64,000 nt of DNA, from positions 1,731,001 to 1,795,000 of the forward strand of contig NZ_CP155567.1 in the NCBI RefSeq assembly GCF_039696035.1. Direction: 5' to 3'. Shown here one piece after another: positions 1 to 7,473 of the stretch. Position numbers and translations under genes: made by a program. Source of the stretch: Microbulbifer sp. SAOS-129_SWC (GTDB taxonomy: Bacteria; Pseudomonadota; Gammaproteobacteria; Pseudomonadales; Cellvibrionaceae). The notes beneath the pieces are model-generated. The model saw only the letters and a program-made list of their open reading frames with translations. It was not told the origin of the DNA and did no database searches. Position 1 is the first letter of the stretch. Each line of letters begins with the position of its first letter.

Positions 1-63
1 CGCAGCGGTGCCGGTGCAGTTTTGCGCTATACCTACCTCGTGAATCAAGCGGGAACGGGATAG
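1..63 (+). CDS. Possible C-terminal tail of an upstream gene (partial)
   Basis: Frame 1 is open from the window edge to a TAG at 61-63, giving about 20 residues ending in YLVNQAGTG. The stop lies two bases before the ATG of the next gene, the spacing expected for an operon. The fragment is too short to name a family. The call rests only on the open frame and the tight spacing. Confidence 0.35.
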   Translation, partial: RSGAGAVLRYTYLVNQAGTG

Positions 64-65
64 CG

Positions 66-569
66 ATGAGCGACGACGACAGGCATTCGGGACCGGCGCA
101 CGAGGAGTTGTCGCCGGAGCACGACGATCCGCTGATCCGTGTGCTGCACCTGATCATCCGCAACTCGGTGCGCGTTCTGGCGGTGTTGATGGCGATGGTG
201 ATTGTCTGGGCGGTGGCGGACGTGGTCTACGTCATGTACCAGCGTCTTATGGTGCCGCCGCAGTACCTGCTGGACTACAGCGACCTGTTCGATGTGTTTG
301 GTGCCTTTATGCTGGTGCTGATCGCTATCGAAATCTTTATCAATATCCGCCTGTACCTGGGCTCCAATGTCATTCCGATCCAACTGGTCATCGCCACAGC
401 GCTGATGGCAATCGCGCGGAAAGTGATTGTGCTGGATCTGTCGGATACCGATGCGCGCTATATCTTCGCCATCGGCGCGGTGGTGCTGGCACTGGGGATC
501 GCATACTGGCTGGTGGCGCGCCGGGAATTCAGCCTGCCGCGCAGCGGCGGGCAGCCGCCGGGAGAGTAA
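66..569 (+). CDS. PsiE-like phosphate-starvation-inducible membrane protein
   Basis: The 167-residue protein looks like the PsiE family of small inner-membrane proteins, named for an E. coli gene induced by phosphate starvation; the molecular function is unknown. After a charged N-terminus (about 1-30) there are four hydrophobic segments at roughly 35-55, 75-95, 100-118 and 130-150. The family-typical stretch around FMLVLIAIEIFINIRLYL is followed by a segment ending in AIARKVIVLDL. The length fits the family. The ATG at 66 follows a GGGA-rich stretch and sits 2 nt behind a possible upstream gene. No Pho box could be recognised because the upstream promoter lies outside the window. Family assignment is fairly firm, physiology is not. 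Confidence 0.8.
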   Translation: MSDDDRHSGPAHEELSPEHDDPLIRVLHLIIRNSVRVLAVLMAMVIVWAVADVVYVMYQRLMVPPQYLLDYSDLFDVFGAFMLVLIAIEIFINIRLYLGSNVIPIQLVIATALMAIARKVIVLDLSDTDARYIFAIGAVVLALGIAYWLVARREFSLPRSGGQPPGE

Positions 570-596
570 GCGGGAGCGGCGCTTGACCGCTCCCGC
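570..596. terminator. Palindrome between convergent genes
   Basis: GCGGGAGCGG at 570-579 and CCGCTCCCGC at 587-596 form a perfect 10-bp stem with a 7-nt loop, directly after the PsiE stop and before the convergent peptidase stop at 615. No clear T-run follows on either strand, so it could be a weak bidirectional terminator or a REP-like palindrome. It shares the GGAGCGG core with the palindrome at 2540-2570. Confidence 0.5.
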
Positions 597-614
597 AGGG
601 CAAAACAACAACGA

Positions 615-2420
615 TTATTTGCGCTGGTCGGCGCTCTTGTCGCGAATTGCGCGGAATTCGTTGCCCTCATACCAGTTGGGCCAGTCGTGGCTGTTGGCCA
701 ACTTCAGACCCACTTCCAGGCCGATCTGCAGATCCATTGCTGCACCTTTCAGGTTCCAGTTGGGGTCGTATTCGTCTGACGGCTTGTGGTAGTCGTGTGC
801 GGTGTAGTTCTCTTTCTGCTGCTCGCCCCAGGCGCGGCCGTGGGCGTAGCTGTCACTGCCGGATTCGAAATACAGCATCGGCACCCCTTGCTTGGCCAGG
901 CTGAAGTGATCCGAGCGATAGAAGGCGCCGCGCTCTGGATGTGCTTCCGGCGCCAGGTACTGGCCGCGGCGGGTGGCGGCGTTATCCAGCATCTTCTCCA
1001 GTTCGCTGTTGCCATAGCCCACCACGACGATGTCGCGCATCGGGCCGTAGACGCCGAGGGCATCAAAGTTGACGCCACCGACGGTCTTGGCCAGCGGGAT
1101 CACCGGGTTTTCCGCGTAGTACTTGGAACCGAGCAGGCCGGACTCCTCCGCGGTAACGGCAATAAACAGCATGCTGCGGTCGGGCTTCTGCGGCAGTTCC
1201 ATTACCTGGTGGGCCATGGCCAGCAGGCCGGCGGCGCCGGTGGCGTTGTCGACCGCACCATTGAAGATATGGTCCTTGCCCTCGCTGTTTTTGTTCACAC
1301 CCAGGTGATCCCAGTGCGCGGTAAACAGCACGGCTTCATCCGGGTACTTCTTGCCCTCCACCTTGGCCACCACGTTGCGCGATTTGGATCTGCGCACACT
1401 GTTGGTCAGCTTTACGCTGGCGGTGAGGCCCATGGGCTTGGGCTTGAAGCCGCGGGACTTGGCTGCGTCCATTTGCTTCTGCAGGTCGAGGCCGGCAGCG
1501 GCGAACATTTCGTCGGCGGCATCGCCGGTTACCCAGCCTTCCACCGCTACGCGGTCGAGGTTCTTGTTTTTCGCTGCGAGGCTGATCTGGGCGCCGGACC
1601 AGCTGCCGCTGACCACTTCCCACGGATAACCGGCGGCACCGGTTTCGTGAATGATGATCGCGCCGGCAGCCCCCTGGCGCGCGGCCTCTTCGTACTTGTA
1701 GCTCCAGCGACCGTAGTAGGTCATGGCGTTGCCGTTGAACAGCGATTTGTCCTGGGTGGCGTAGCCGGGGTCGTTGACCAGGATCACTGCAGTCTTGCCC
1801 TTCATGTCCAGGCCGGCGTAGTCGTTCCAGTTATTTTCCGGCGACACAATGCCGTAGCCGACGAACACCAGCTCGCTGTCGTTCAGCGCGGAGCTGTCGG
1901 TCTGGCGCTGGGTGAAGGTCACCATTTCGGTGAGCGGTTGCAGTTGGCGGTCATAATCCCGGCCCTTGATTTCCAGCGGCGTGGACTTGATCTGCATTTC
2001 CACCACCGGAACCTGCTGGAACCAGCTGGGCTTGCCGTTGGCGTCGACGGCACCGGGCTGCAGGCCCAGCGCCTGGAACTGATCGGCCAGGTAGTTGACG
2101 GTTAGATCCTCGCCCTTGGTGGCCGGTGCGCGGCCCTCGAACTTGTCCGAGGCCAGGACCTTGATGTTCTTGTGCAGGTCCGCGGCCATCTGGTCCACCT
2201 GCGCCTGTTCGGCGTCGGTGAGCTGCGGTTTGCTGGCTTGCGCGGTATCCGCCGCGGCCATATTCGCGGGTTGGGTTTTGCTGGCGGTCTGTGTGGATTC
2301 GCTCGAGGTTGCAGCATTGTTGTCCGCGCCCGGCGTGCCGGTGTCTTGGCCGCAGGCGCCCAGCGCACCGCTGACCGCGAGCACCAGGCCGAGGCGGCGC
2401 CACAGAGTTGGGATTCGCAT
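615..2420 (-). CDS. M28 family zinc metallopeptidase, lipoprotein
   Basis: Predicted secreted aminopeptidase-type M28 peptidase of 601 residues, anchored as a lipoprotein: the signal peptide ends in a lipobox with the acylated Cys at 23. A Thr/Ser/Ala-rich linker follows to about residue 65. A PA-like insert (about 185-300) precedes the catalytic domain. Expected co-catalytic zinc ligands and catalytic residues are visible: H369 (HWDH), D391 (VDNATG), E425/E426 (TAEESG), D453 (NFDALG) and H505 (SDHF). It likely trims N-terminal residues from peptides in the periplasm or at the outer membrane, which suits a protein-scavenging lifestyle. Its neighbour on the same strand is another exopeptidase (M14), 157 bp upstream. 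Exact substrate preference cannot be read from sequence. Confidence 0.93.
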   Translation of the reverse strand: MRIPTLWRRLGLVLAVSGALGACGQDTGTPGADNNAATSSESTQTASKTQPANMAAADTAQASKPQLTDAEQAQVDQMAADLHKNIKVLASDKFEGRAPATKGEDLTVNYLADQFQALGLQPGAVDANGKPSWFQQVPVVEMQIKSTPLEIKGRDYDRQLQPLTEMVTFTQRQTDSSALNDSELVFVGYGIVSPENNWNDYAGLDMKGKTAVILVNDPGYATQDKSLFNGNAMTYYGRWSYKYEEAARQGAAGAIIIHETGAAGYPWEVVSGSWSGAQISLAAKNKNLDRVAVEGWVTGDAADEMFAAAGLDLQKQMDAAKSRGFKPKPMGLTASVKLTNSVRRSKSRNVVAKVEGKKYPDEAVLFTAHWDHLGVNKNSEGKDHIFNGAVDNATGAAGLLAMAHQVMELPQKPDRSMLFIAVTAEESGLLGSKYYAENPVIPLAKTVGGVNFDALGVYGPMRDIVVVGYGNSELEKMLDNAATRRGQYLAPEAHPERGAFYRSDHFSLAKQGVPMLYFESGSDSYAHGRAWGEQQKENYTAHDYHKPSDEYDPNWNLKGAAMDLQIGLEVGLKLANSHDWPNWYEGNEFRAIRDKSADQRK

Positions 2421-2539
2421 AAATATTCCCTGTGAGTGTTATTTTTGAACACCGTAAGGTAACAAAAAGCGCGCCGGCCGCCGAGGTATTCTGTGCTGAA
2501 TTAGTGCGCTTGTGCAGGAAAATAATTTTTGCGCTGACG

Positions 2540-2570
2540 GTGCAGGAGCGGCCAATGGCCGCTCCTGCAC
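2540..2570. repeat. Perfect 14-bp palindrome (REP-like or terminator)
   Basis: GTGCAGGAGCGGCC at 2540-2553 and its exact complement at 2557-2570 enclose a 3-nt loop. The element sits 7 bp beyond the stop of the M14 gene (minus strand). Read from that gene, no immediate T-run follows the hairpin; an A/T stretch comes about ten bases later. The GGAGCGG core recurs at 570-596, so it may be a dispersed palindrome that also ends transcription. Confidence 0.55.
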
Positions 2571-2576
2571 GGGGGA

Positions 2577-3698
2577 TCAGAGGCTGTTCAGCGCCTCGCG
2601 AATGGGCAGGAAAATATCTCGCGCCAGCTGCTGGCAGCGCGCCGGCGACCAGCCCTCGATCGGGTCGGATAGGTTGTCGTTGTCCTTGAACGGCATCTCG
2701 AGGGTCAGTGCCAGGGTGCGGAACTGGTGGCCGCACCAGTTGGTGCCGACCGTCATATTGGCCTCGCCGGGCTTGTCCAGATCGTAGCCGCGCTCGGTCT
2801 GGAAGTCCGGGCTGGCGGCGACGAACGCGCGCTTGAAGGTCTCCTCCAGTTGCGCGTGGCGCTCGTCGTAACCGGGCACGCCCTCGCAGGCGGCGACAAA
2901 GTTGAATGGCAGCGCCTCGTCGCCGTGGATATCGAGAAAGATATCGCCACCGGTCTCCAGCATTTTCTGGCGCACCAGGAACACCTCCGGGCTGCGTTCC
3001 ATGCTCGGCTCCTGCCACTCCCGATTCAGGTTGGCGCCGGTGGCATTGGTGCGCAGGTGGCCGCGCACACTGCCGTCGGGGTTCATATTGGGCACGACGT
3101 GGAACACCGTGTCGGTGAGCAGGCTGCGGGCGGAGGGGTTGGCCTCGTCGAGCAGCGCCTCGAGGAAGCCCTCGACAAACCATTCGGCCATGGTCTCGCC
3201 GGGGTGCTGGCGGGCGATCATCCATACGCGGTGCTTGGCCGCGTCTGCGTCTCCGATGGTAAGCAGCGACATATCGCGGCCGTCGAGGGTCTGGCCGAGG
3301 GTCTCCAGCTGTACCCGGTCGTCGCCCTGCGCCCAGGCCAGCAGGTCGAGGTGGCGCTCCCAGGAGTAGGGCGCGAAGTAGGCCAGGTAGATGGCGGGGC
3401 GGTCCAGCTCCACGGTGAAGTCGAGGGTCTCGCCGTCGTATTCGGCCGGCAGGCGGAACCAGTTGTGGCGATCGTAGGATGCGCACACGCGGTAGTTCTC
3501 CCAGCCCTCCGGGTAGGCGGCCTTGCCGGCGTTGGTGATACGCAGCGGATAGCTCTGGCCCGCTTCGCCCTCGAGGCGGAAGTGGAACCACTGATAGAAA
3601 TCGGAGTTGTTGTCGCGGCGGATCGCCAGTTGCACTGGCTGCGAATTGGCGTCGATCACTTCAATATTGCCGCTGTCGAAAGCGCTGGTGATATGCAT
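2577..3698 (-). CDS. M14 family zinc carboxypeptidase (cytosolic carboxypeptidase-like)
   Basis: A 373-residue M14 carboxypeptidase with the two-domain layout of the cytosolic carboxypeptidase-like (Nna1/CCP) branch: an N-terminal beta-rich domain (about 1-120) and a catalytic domain. Zinc ligands are H165 and E168 in the HPGE motif and H258 in LDIHGD. The general-base Glu is E334 in LTLEMPF. Substrate-binding NPDG (206-209) and NLNREW motifs are present. There is no signal peptide, so it should act in the cytoplasm, removing C-terminal residues from peptides. It is transcribed toward the M28 peptidase with a strong palindrome between them, so they are not clearly one operon. Substrates of bacterial members are poorly defined. 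Confidence 0.92.
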   Translation of the reverse strand: MHITSAFDSGNIEVIDANSQPVQLAIRRDNNSDFYQWFHFRLEGEAGQSYPLRITNAGKAAYPEGWENYRVCASYDRHNWFRLPAEYDGETLDFTVELDRPAIYLAYFAPYSWERHLDLLAWAQGDDRVQLETLGQTLDGRDMSLLTIGDADAAKHRVWMIARQHPGETMAEWFVEGFLEALLDEANPSARSLLTDTVFHVVPNMNPDGSVRGHLRTNATGANLNREWQEPSMERSPEVFLVRQKMLETGGDIFLDIHGDEALPFNFVAACEGVPGYDERHAQLEETFKRAFVAASPDFQTERGYDLDKPGEANMTVGTNWCGHQFRTLALTLEMPFKDNDNLSDPIEGWSPARCQQLARDIFLPIREALNSL

Positions 3699-4242
3699 GG
3701 ATGGGCTCCAGTCAGTTGAACGCGGGCAGGATACAGGGATAGTGGGGAATTTTCAGTTGGGCCATTGTCGACGCCGGCCGCATTCGTTACCAGCAATAAA
3801 AAAGCACGGCGTCCTGGGGACACCGTGCTTTTGCCAATCCTTGGCGGCACCTGCTGCGATTACTGCTCCTTGAAATTTCTGGTGTTCGATGCCTGGCGAC
3901 TGCTCACTGCCCGGTCCGATCTGTGGTGCGTAATCCGCACCTCCAGAAATTGTGTACTGCTCCATTTCTACTCGCAGCGGGTGCTGTTCAAAGTTTAGGC
4001 ACAGTGTCAGAAATGTGAGACCGCCGCGCACGACATTGGCGTTTATTTGACCAAGTCTGCAGTGGCAGATCGATGTGACCTGCGGGTCCGGATGCTGGTT
4101 TGAGACTTGCGACACAAAGGCTCTGCGTGGCGCCACTTCCTGCGCCGCTGCGCTTTCGGTAAGCTTAGCGGCCGGTTTGTGCGGAGCATCCGCGCGCACG
4201 CTTTTCAGCCAGAAACAGACTAGAACAGCCTAGAGAGAGACC
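3699..4242. other. Long intergenic region with an orphan terminator
   Basis: About 540 bp between the divergent M14 gene and a small lipoprotein gene. No convincing protein gene is present. The long minus-strand frame over 3753-4199 runs straight through a hairpin terminator and resembles no protein I know. The terminator at 3799-3832 has its T-run on the minus strand although no minus-strand gene lies upstream of it, so a small RNA or a lost gene is possible. Confidence 0.5.
3799..3832 (-). terminator. Orphan rho-independent terminator
   Basis: Read on the minus strand: AAAAGCACGG pairs with CCGTGCTTTT, then GTCC/GGAC pairs with one mismatch between the two stem blocks, with a 3-nt loop and a run of six T. 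On the plus strand the run is only four T. Nothing recognisable is transcribed into it from the minus strand. Confidence 0.7.
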
Positions 4243-4737
4243 ATGAACAGAACCGTCAAGCGCGGCATCGCCGCCAGCTGCCTGCTCGTATTCCTGATGA
4301 ACCTGACCGCCTGCGGTTATTTCCTTTACCCCGAGCGCAAGGGCCAGACTGGCGGGCGCGTCGATCCGGCGGTAGTGATCCTCGATGGCGCCGCGCTGCT
4401 GTTCGGTATTCTGCCGGGTGTCGTGGCCTTCGCCGTAGACTTCACCACCGGCACCGTCTACCTGCCGTCTGGCGGCCGCTCCGCGGTTGACCGCCACGTG
4501 ACGGCGATCGACAGCAATCTGATCGATACCAAGGGCGCCGAGCAGGTTGTGGACCAGCAGGGCCAGGCCTGGCTGAAGCTGCCGCTGGAGAAAGTGGCTG
4601 CCAACGGCAATCTGGACAAGCTGAGCGCGACCCTGTCCCACGCCACCGGCCATCAGGTCGCGGCGCAGGATATTGTGTGGGTGCAAGATATGGCTGCCCT
4701 GCGTATGGCGTCGGCGGAAAATACCGCCGCCCGCTAA
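4243..4737 (+). CDS. Small predicted lipoprotein of unknown function
   Basis: A 164-residue protein with a lipoprotein signal peptide: basic start, hydrophobic core, and lipobox ending LTAC with the acylated Cys at 24. The mature part begins GYFLYPERKGQ and holds one further hydrophobic stretch (about 45-65, ILDGAALLFGILPGVVAFAV) and then a polar C-terminal half. The YPERKGQ...DPAVVILDG pattern recurs in small uncharacterised lipoproteins of gammaproteobacteria, some of which carry misleading enzyme names in databases. No catalytic motif is visible. It stands alone, flanked by a long intergenic region and a convergent ATPase gene, with a hairpin just downstream. Confidence 0.75.
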   Translation: MNRTVKRGIAASCLLVFLMNLTACGYFLYPERKGQTGGRVDPAVVILDGAALLFGILPGVVAFAVDFTTGTVYLPSGGRSAVDRHVTAIDSNLIDTKGAEQVVDQQGQAWLKLPLEKVAANGNLDKLSATLSHATGHQVAAQDIVWVQDMAALRMASAENTAAR

Positions 4738-4795
4738 GCGCGTGGAGCAGTGATCCGCGGTTCGCAGTGCCCGCTTCCGGGTGCTGCGGTCGCCG

Positions 4796-4820
4796 GCCCC
4801 GGCATACGACGTGCCGGGGC
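4796..4820. terminator. GC-rich hairpin between convergent genes
   Basis: GCCCCGGCA at 4796-4804 and TGCCGGGGC at 4812-4820 form a perfect 9-bp stem with a 7-nt loop, about 60 bp after the lipoprotein stop and 40 bp before the convergent ATPase stop. The plus-strand continuation is only moderately T-rich, so termination is likely but not certain. Confidence 0.5.
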
Positions 4821-4860
4821 TGGATCTGTTTCGAGCCGGCCGTTCGCGCTGGCCGAGCCG

Positions 4861-6273
4861 TCAGCGGCGCCTGCCACTGAGCGCACCGAGTAGTCCCCGC
4901 ACCAATTCCCTTCCCAGCTGGCGGCCGAAGCTGTTGGCCATCTTGCCCAATGCGCGATCGAATTCCGAGGTGGTGTCAGCGCGCCTGCTGGTACTGTGTT
5001 CCGTTGCCGTGGGCGGCATGTTGCGGCGGCGCTGCTGCAGCTGTTCGTAGGCCGATTCACGATCCAGAGACTGGCGGTATTTCGCCGCCAGCGCACTGTC
5101 CTGAAGCAGCTGCTGTCGCTCGCTGGCCGACAGCGGCGCCAGCCGGCTGGCCGGAGGCTGGATCAGCACGCGCTGCACCGGCTGTGGTACGCCGTCGCCG
5201 TCGAGGCAGGACACCAGCGCTTCACCCACCGCCAGCTGGCCGATGACCGCTGCAGTATCGAAGGCGGGATTGGCGCGAAAGCTCTGCGCCGCGGCTTTCA
5301 CAGCGCGCTGTTCCGACGGGGTATAGGCGCGCAGCGCGTGCTGGATGCGGTTGCCCATCTGCGCGAGGATGTCCGCGGGGATGTCCAGCGGGTTCTGGGT
5401 GATAAAAAACAGGCCCACGCCGCGGGAGCGGATCAGTTTGACGATCTGTGTCACCTTTGCCAGCAGGCCTTTCGGCAGCCCGTCGAACAACAGGTGGGCC
5501 TCGTCGACGCACAGGGCGAATTTCAACACACCGCCGGACTCCGGCAGATTCTCGTAGAGTTCCGCCAGTAGCCATAGCAGCAGGGTGCCGTACACCCGCG
5601 GCTGCAGCCGGCTGGCGTCGAGCAGGTGAATCTGCGCGCGACCGAGCAGGTCGTCAATCGCCAGCGCCGGTTCGCCGAACAGGGCTGCGACACCATCGCG
5701 CTCGGCGGCCAGCGATTTGCGCTTGATGGCGCCGAGGCTGGCGGGGGAAATGTTGCCATAGGTGGTCGCCAGTTCCCGGCGCTCGGCGCCGGCGAAGTCC
5801 AGCAGCGCCTGCAGATCCTTCCAGTCGAGCAGCAGTAGGCCCTGTTCGTCGGCCAGCTTGAACAGCAGCTGCAGCAGGCCGGCCTGGTTGTCGTTGAGTT
5901 GCAGCATCTGCGCCAGCAGGTCGGGGCCGAGTTCGCTGATGGTCGTGCGCAGGCCAAGCGCCTCGGGGCCCCACAGGGTGACCGGGTTGGCGCGGTAGTA
6001 GCGGTCATCGAGCCCCAGCTCGGTCAGCCGTTCGCGCACTTTGGGGCTGTCGCCGCCGGCGGCGGCGAGGCCGCTCAGGTCGCCTTTGAAGTCGGTGACG
6101 AACACCGGCAGGCCGCGGCGGTTGAGCTGCTCGGCCAGCAGTCGCAGGGTCACTGTCTTACCGGTGCCGGTGGCACCGCAGATAATGCCGTGGCGGTCGA
6201 TCATGGCCGGCAGCAACTGGGCGGCGGTGCCGCCAGCGTCGCCGGCCGGGATTCCGAGGGTAACGGGGTCCAT
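4861..6273 (-). CDS. HerA-like DUF853 family ATPase (YjgR type)
   Basis: Predicted cytoplasmic P-loop ATPase of the HerA/FtsK-like superfamily, subgroup DUF853 (E. coli YjgR). From the chosen start MDPVTLGI at 6273 the product is 470 residues, a little shorter than usual family members. Walker A is GATGTGKT at 33-40, followed by the typical FVTDFKGDLSGLA (strand and Asp). Walker B is LCVDEAHLLF near 270, and an FFITQNPLDIP sensor-like segment comes later. The frame is open 46 codons further upstream, but that extension overlaps the neighbouring regulator gene and looks non-coding. The C-terminal 80 residues are basic and low-complexity. Its role in cells is unknown; HerA relatives move DNA. 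It is co-directional with the AraC-type gene upstream. Confidence 0.88.
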   Translation of the reverse strand: MDPVTLGIPAGDAGGTAAQLLPAMIDRHGIICGATGTGKTVTLRLLAEQLNRRGLPVFVTDFKGDLSGLAAAGGDSPKVRERLTELGLDDRYYRANPVTLWGPEALGLRTTISELGPDLLAQMLQLNDNQAGLLQLLFKLADEQGLLLLDWKDLQALLDFAGAERRELATTYGNISPASLGAIKRKSLAAERDGVAALFGEPALAIDDLLGRAQIHLLDASRLQPRVYGTLLLWLLAELYENLPESGGVLKFALCVDEAHLLFDGLPKGLLAKVTQIVKLIRSRGVGLFFITQNPLDIPADILAQMGNRIQHALRAYTPSEQRAVKAAAQSFRANPAFDTAAVIGQLAVGEALVSCLDGDGVPQPVQRVLIQPPASRLAPLSASERQQLLQDSALAAKYRQSLDRESAYEQLQQRRRNMPPTATEHSTSRRADTTSEFDRALGKMANSFGRQLGRELVRGLLGALSGRRR

Positions 6274-6374
6274 AGGCGGCCGTTCAGTTTCCGTGCAGAT
6301 TCCGGCGATGGCGGAATGGGGAGCCTGTCCCGGGAAAGTACACAGATAACTGTAGACCGGCCCGCCGCCCGGGT

Positions 6375-7367
6375 TCAGTCGGCGGTGGCCTTGAAGGATC
6401 GTGGCGAGCACCCGGTCCAGCGGCGGAAGGCCTTGCCAAAGGCGCTCTCGTCACAGTAGCCGAGTGCAGCGGCGATCTCGGCGTTGTTCTGGTCGCCACG
6501 GCGCAGCCATTGGCGCGCATAGTGGCTGCGTACCTCGTCCTGAATATTGCGGAAGCTGGCATTTTCCTCGCCGAGCTTGCGCCCCAGGTGGCGAGGGCTG
6601 ATGCACAAGCGGCTGGCCACCTGTTCGCGGGTCAGCTGTGGTTCCTGTTGCAGCAGGTGCGAGACCTGCAGCTGCAGGCTCTTGTTGGTCAGCGCGCGCA
6701 ACAGGGCATCGGCTTCCGGCTTGAGGCGCGCCATTACCTGCTGGTCGGCGGCCACCAGCGGAATGTCCAGGTCCTGCGGGCGCAGGCGGATGGCGGATAT
6801 CGGCGCGTTGAACTGCACCGTGGTCTGCAGCTGTTGCTGGTACTGCTGCTGCACTGCCAGCGACGGCGCGGGGTAGGCCAGCTGCACGCTCTGCGCGCGG
6901 AACGGGTGGCCGGTCATGCTGCGGGTCTGTGCCAGGCAGGCGGACAGTACCGTCTCCACCCGCAGTCGCGCGCAGCGCAGGTAGTTGGGCTGGTAGCACA
7001 GGTCCACGTGATGGCCGCCGCGGCGCAACTCGAACTGGCCGCCTTCGCCCACCAGCGGGTGGTAGATCAGCAGCTGTTCGATGGCGGCACCGAGGGTTTT
7101 CTGGGTCATCAGCAGGTAGCCCACCAGGCCCATCTGGCTGCTGTGCATGGCCTGGCCCAGGCGGATACCGAGCAACGGGTCGGGGTAGGCGGCCTCGAGC
7201 GTCGTCCACAGCTGTTCCTGTACACCGATGGGCACGCGCTTGCTTTCGTCGATAGCGGACAGGATCGATTGGGCGGCGGTGGGGATTGGCAGTTCCAGGC
7301 TTTGCAGGGCGGCGGTTAGGGCGCGGGTGTAGTTGAGGGTGACGCTTCTGCAGTCCGTCGATTTCAC
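6375..7367 (-). CDS. AraC family transcriptional regulator with arabinose-binding-like N-terminal domain
   Basis: An AraC/XylS regulator of about 330 residues. The N-terminal two thirds match the ligand-sensing domain found in OruR, ArgR and VirS-type regulators (for example LLGIRLGQAMHSSQMGLVGY). The C-terminus holds the double helix-turn-helix: REQVASRLCISPRHLGRKL, then IAAALGYCDESAFGKAFRRW. I chose the GTG at 7367 because it begins near the conserved N-terminus; an ATG at 7445 in frame would add 26 residues that look like promoter DNA. It is divergent from the monooxygenase operon starting at 7474 and very likely controls it, an arrangement like virS-mymA in Mycobacterium tuberculosis. The inducer is unknown. 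Confidence 0.9.
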   Translation of the reverse strand: MKSTDCRSVTLNYTRALTAALQSLELPIPTAAQSILSAIDESKRVPIGVQEQLWTTLEAAYPDPLLGIRLGQAMHSSQMGLVGYLLMTQKTLGAAIEQLLIYHPLVGEGGQFELRRGGHHVDLCYQPNYLRCARLRVETVLSACLAQTRSMTGHPFRAQSVQLAYPAPSLAVQQQYQQQLQTTVQFNAPISAIRLRPQDLDIPLVAADQQVMARLKPEADALLRALTNKSLQLQVSHLLQQEPQLTREQVASRLCISPRHLGRKLGEENASFRNIQDEVRSHYARQWLRRGDQNNAEIAAALGYCDESAFGKAFRRWTGCSPRSFKATAD

Positions 7368-7473
7368 TATTGTTGTCCGAAAATAACCACTGACTGCCCG
7401 ATTATGACAATCTGCCCCGGGCTTGTCACGGTATATTGCCTGCATCGCAATCCAGCGTGGAGAATAACTGACA

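Noticed and set aside
786..2105. Long plus-strand frame opposite the M28 peptidase gene
   Set aside because: It is an antisense shadow in GC-rich DNA. The minus-strand protein has all catalytic residues of M28.
3753..4199. Minus-strand open frame of 148 codons
   Set aside because: It runs through a strong hairpin terminator, resembles no known protein and has no clear ribosome site. The gap is reported as non-coding.
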